A DNA stretch of 64,000 bases. It comes from Brooklawnia propionicigenes. Lineage in GTDB: Bacteria > Actinomycetota > Actinomycetes > Propionibacteriales > Propionibacteriaceae. This document shows, piece after piece, positions 62,526 through 64,000 of this stretch. How positions within the stretch are numbered: position 1 is the first letter of the stretch; each line of letters opens with the position of its first letter. The notes under the pieces are model-generated. The model was not told where the DNA came from. It saw only the letters and a list, made by a program, of their open reading frames with translations, and did not search any database. The position numbers and the translations under genes are program-made. The DNA lies in contig NZ_AP028056.1 of NCBI RefSeq assembly GCF_030297015.1, forward strand, positions 3,110,939 to 3,174,938, read 5' to 3'.

Positions 62526-63455
62526 GTGAGAATCATCTTCGCCGGGACTCCCGAGACGGCACTGCCCAGCCTGCGCGCCCTGGTCGAACAGGGTCACGAG
62601 ATCGTGGCGGTGCTGACGCGTCCCGATGCACCCGCGGGACGCGGCAAGAAACTCACGGCCTCCCCGGTGGCGAGCCTCGCCGACCAACTCGGCCTGCCAG
62701 TGCTGAAGCCGTCGAAGGCCGATGACGAACTGGTCGCCCAGGTGCGCGGCCTGGATGCCGATGTCGCGGCGGTGGTGGCCTTCGGCATGCTCTTGCCGCA
62801 GGCGTTGCTGGACGCGGTGCCCGGCGGCTGGATCAACCTGCATTTCTCCTTGCTGCCGCGGTGGCGCGGTGCCGCCCCGGTGCAGCGGGCCATCTGGGCG
62901 GGCGACGCGGTGAGCGGCGTGACGGCCTTCCGGATCACGAAGCCCCTCGATGCCGGGCCCGTCTACCGCACCCTCGAGGTGCCGGTCGAACCGGGGGAGT
63001 CGAGCGGCGCACTGCTGGCCCGGCTGGCCGAACTCGGCGCTCCGGTGCTGGCCGGTGCCATCGCCGATGCCGGCGCCGGCATCCAGCCGGTTCCCCAGCC
63101 CACCAGCGGCATCACGACCGCGGCGAAGATCCGGCCTGCCGATGCTCAGATCGACTGGACCCGCCCGGCCGCTGAAATCGACCGGCTGGTGCGCGCGGTT
63201 AGCCCGGACCCGGGTGCCTGGACGCTGCTGCACGGCGAACGATTCAAGGTGTTCACCGCGACCCCGGCGCAACGCGCAGAGCCCCGACTGGCTCCCGGCG
63301 AACTGGCCGCCGATCGCCGCCACCTGTGGGTGGGCACCGGGGACGGCGACATGCAACTGATCCAGGTGGCGGCCGCCGGACGCAAACCGATGGCCGGCGC
63401 CGACTGGGCGCGCGGCCAGCACGACGGCGTCTCCGGGGTGCGCTTCGATGGCTGA
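62526..63455 (+). CDS. fmt: Methionyl-tRNA formyltransferase
   Basis: Formylates initiator Met-tRNA using 10-formyl-THF, 309 aa. It starts VRIIFAGTPETALPSLRALV at a GTG that follows a -10 box by seven bases, so the message is probably leaderless. LTRPDAPAGRGKK, the catalytic region INLHFSLLPRWRGAAPVQRA and the following GVTAFRITKPLDAGP are diagnostic. The C-terminal OB-like domain binds tRNA. It overlaps the rsmB start by eight bases. Confidence 0.95.
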   Translation: MRIIFAGTPETALPSLRALVEQGHEIVAVLTRPDAPAGRGKKLTASPVASLADQLGLPVLKPSKADDELVAQVRGLDADVAAVVAFGMLLPQALLDAVPGGWINLHFSLLPRWRGAAPVQRAIWAGDAVSGVTAFRITKPLDAGPVYRTLEVPVEPGESSGALLARLAELGAPVLAGAIADAGAGIQPVPQPTSGITTAAKIRPADAQIDWTRPAAEIDRLVRAVSPDPGAWTLLHGERFKVFTATPAQRAEPRLAPGELAADRRHLWVGTGDGDMQLIQVAAAGRKPMAGADWARGQHDGVSGVRFDG

Positions 63456-64000
63456 GCACCACTCCGGCAGGCCCCGGCGGCGTCAGATCGACGAGCCCCG
63501 GCTGATCGCTTTCGACGCGCTGCGCGCGGTCAACGCCGACGGCGCCTACGCCAACCTGGTCACCGCAGACCTGACCGCCGGCCTGTACCCCCGCGACGCC
63601 GGATTCGTCATCGAACTGGTGCACGGCACCTGCCGCCTGCAGGGCAGCTACGACACCATCATCGAGGCTGCAGCCGGACGCCCACTGTCGAGCCTGCAGT
63701 CGGCCGTGGTCGACGTGCTGCGGCTGGCCTGCCATCAGTTGTTCCGGATGCGGGTACCGCAGCATGCCGCGGTGGCATCCAGCGTCGATCTCGCCGGGGT
63801 CGCGATCTCCGAGCGGGTCACCGGCCTGGTCAACGCCGTCGTCCGCAAGCTGTCCGCGAAGACCTTCGATCAGTGGTGCGACCTGCTCAGCGACGACCTG
63901 AGCCCCCGCGCCGAACTGGCACTGCGCTACGGACACCCGCTGTGGATCGTGGACGCGCTCGCCGATGCCTTGGGTGACGACGACGAACTCGTCAGCCTCC
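63448..64000 (+). CDS. rsmB: 16S rRNA m5C967 methyltransferase RsmB, 3'-truncated by window
   Basis: The ATG at 63448 lies inside the end of fmt and opens a frame that continues past the right edge (184 codons seen). It begins MAEHHSGRPRRRQIDEPRLI. The next part is the NusB-like RNA-binding domain of RsmB/Sun: ARLIAFDALRAVNADG-like start, FVIELVHGTCRLQGSYDTII, DVLRLACHQLFRMRVPQHAA and VTGLVNAVVRKLS. The methyltransferase domain lies beyond the window. The priA-fmt-rsmB order is conserved in actinobacteria and supports the call. Confidence 0.9.
   Translation, partial: MAEHHSGRPRRRQIDEPRLIAFDALRAVNADGAYANLVTADLTAGLYPRDAGFVIELVHGTCRLQGSYDTIIEAAAGRPLSSLQSAVVDVLRLACHQLFRMRVPQHAAVASSVDLAGVAISERVTGLVNAVVRKLSAKTFDQWCDLLSDDLSPRAELALRYGHPLWIVDALADALGDDDELVSL

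Noticed and set aside
1-64000. tRNA, rRNA or known riboswitch
   Set aside because: I found no cloverleaf-like or rRNA-like segments in the short intergenic gaps; a covariance-model scan would be decisive.

Overview
This 64 kb window is high-G+C actinobacterial chromosome, most probably from a Propionibacteriales relative, though the family assignment is inference. Three things support this. Gene order is actinobacterial: ruvCAB-yajC-secDF-apt-rel-(DUF349, metallo-hydrolase)-hisS, aspS-rarA-alaS-ruvX-mltG-aroCKB-efp-nusB-carAB-pyrDF-mihF-gmk-rpoZ-metK-priA-fmt-rsmB. It carries actinobacteria-specific proteins: the mIHF nucleoid protein, a helicase-degenerate PriA, and a HisA of the bifunctional PriA type. 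Many genes start 6-7 bases after a TANNNT -10 box, as leaderless genes do.

Layout. 1-5.8 kb: end of an ABM-domain monooxygenase gene, dnaE1, a membrane protein, then ybaK and a DUF554 gene on the minus strand. 5.9-11.4 kb: hisD-hisC-hisB-hisH-hisA followed by a tandem-GNAT gene. 11.5-24.6 kb: yebC, Holliday-junction genes ruvCAB, Sec accessory genes yajC-secD-secF, apt, bifunctional rel, a DUF349 gene (minus), a glyoxalase-II-like hydrolase and hisS. 24.6-37.0 kb: the accessory region, described below. 37.2-64 kb: translation, shikimate and pyrimidine housekeeping genes, ending inside rsmB, which runs off the window.

The accessory region holds two convergent gene sets between hisS and aspS. 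On the plus strand are a 530-aa acidic repeat protein (21 copies of a DSFN core, no Lys/Arg in its first 313 residues) and two overlapping dynamin-like GTPase genes with the sizes and order of mycobacterial iniA and iniC. On the minus strand are a membrane-anchored Hsp70-like ATPase, an ATP-binding LuxR-type regulator resembling the mycobacterial iniBAC regulator, a protein with an IniB-type N-terminal domain, and a four-helix membrane protein. The repeat protein and the IniB-type protein share a C-terminal module of about 80 residues, which ties the two sets together. I infer an envelope-stress or membrane-maintenance system related to iniBAC but with a different protein make-up. It is the best candidate here for undescribed biology.

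A DDE insertion sequence (IS1202/ISNCY-like transposase, tandemly doubled ends) lies between the Hsp70-like gene and aspS. I saw no rRNA, tRNA or CRISPR array. No stretch over 300 bases is without a gene.
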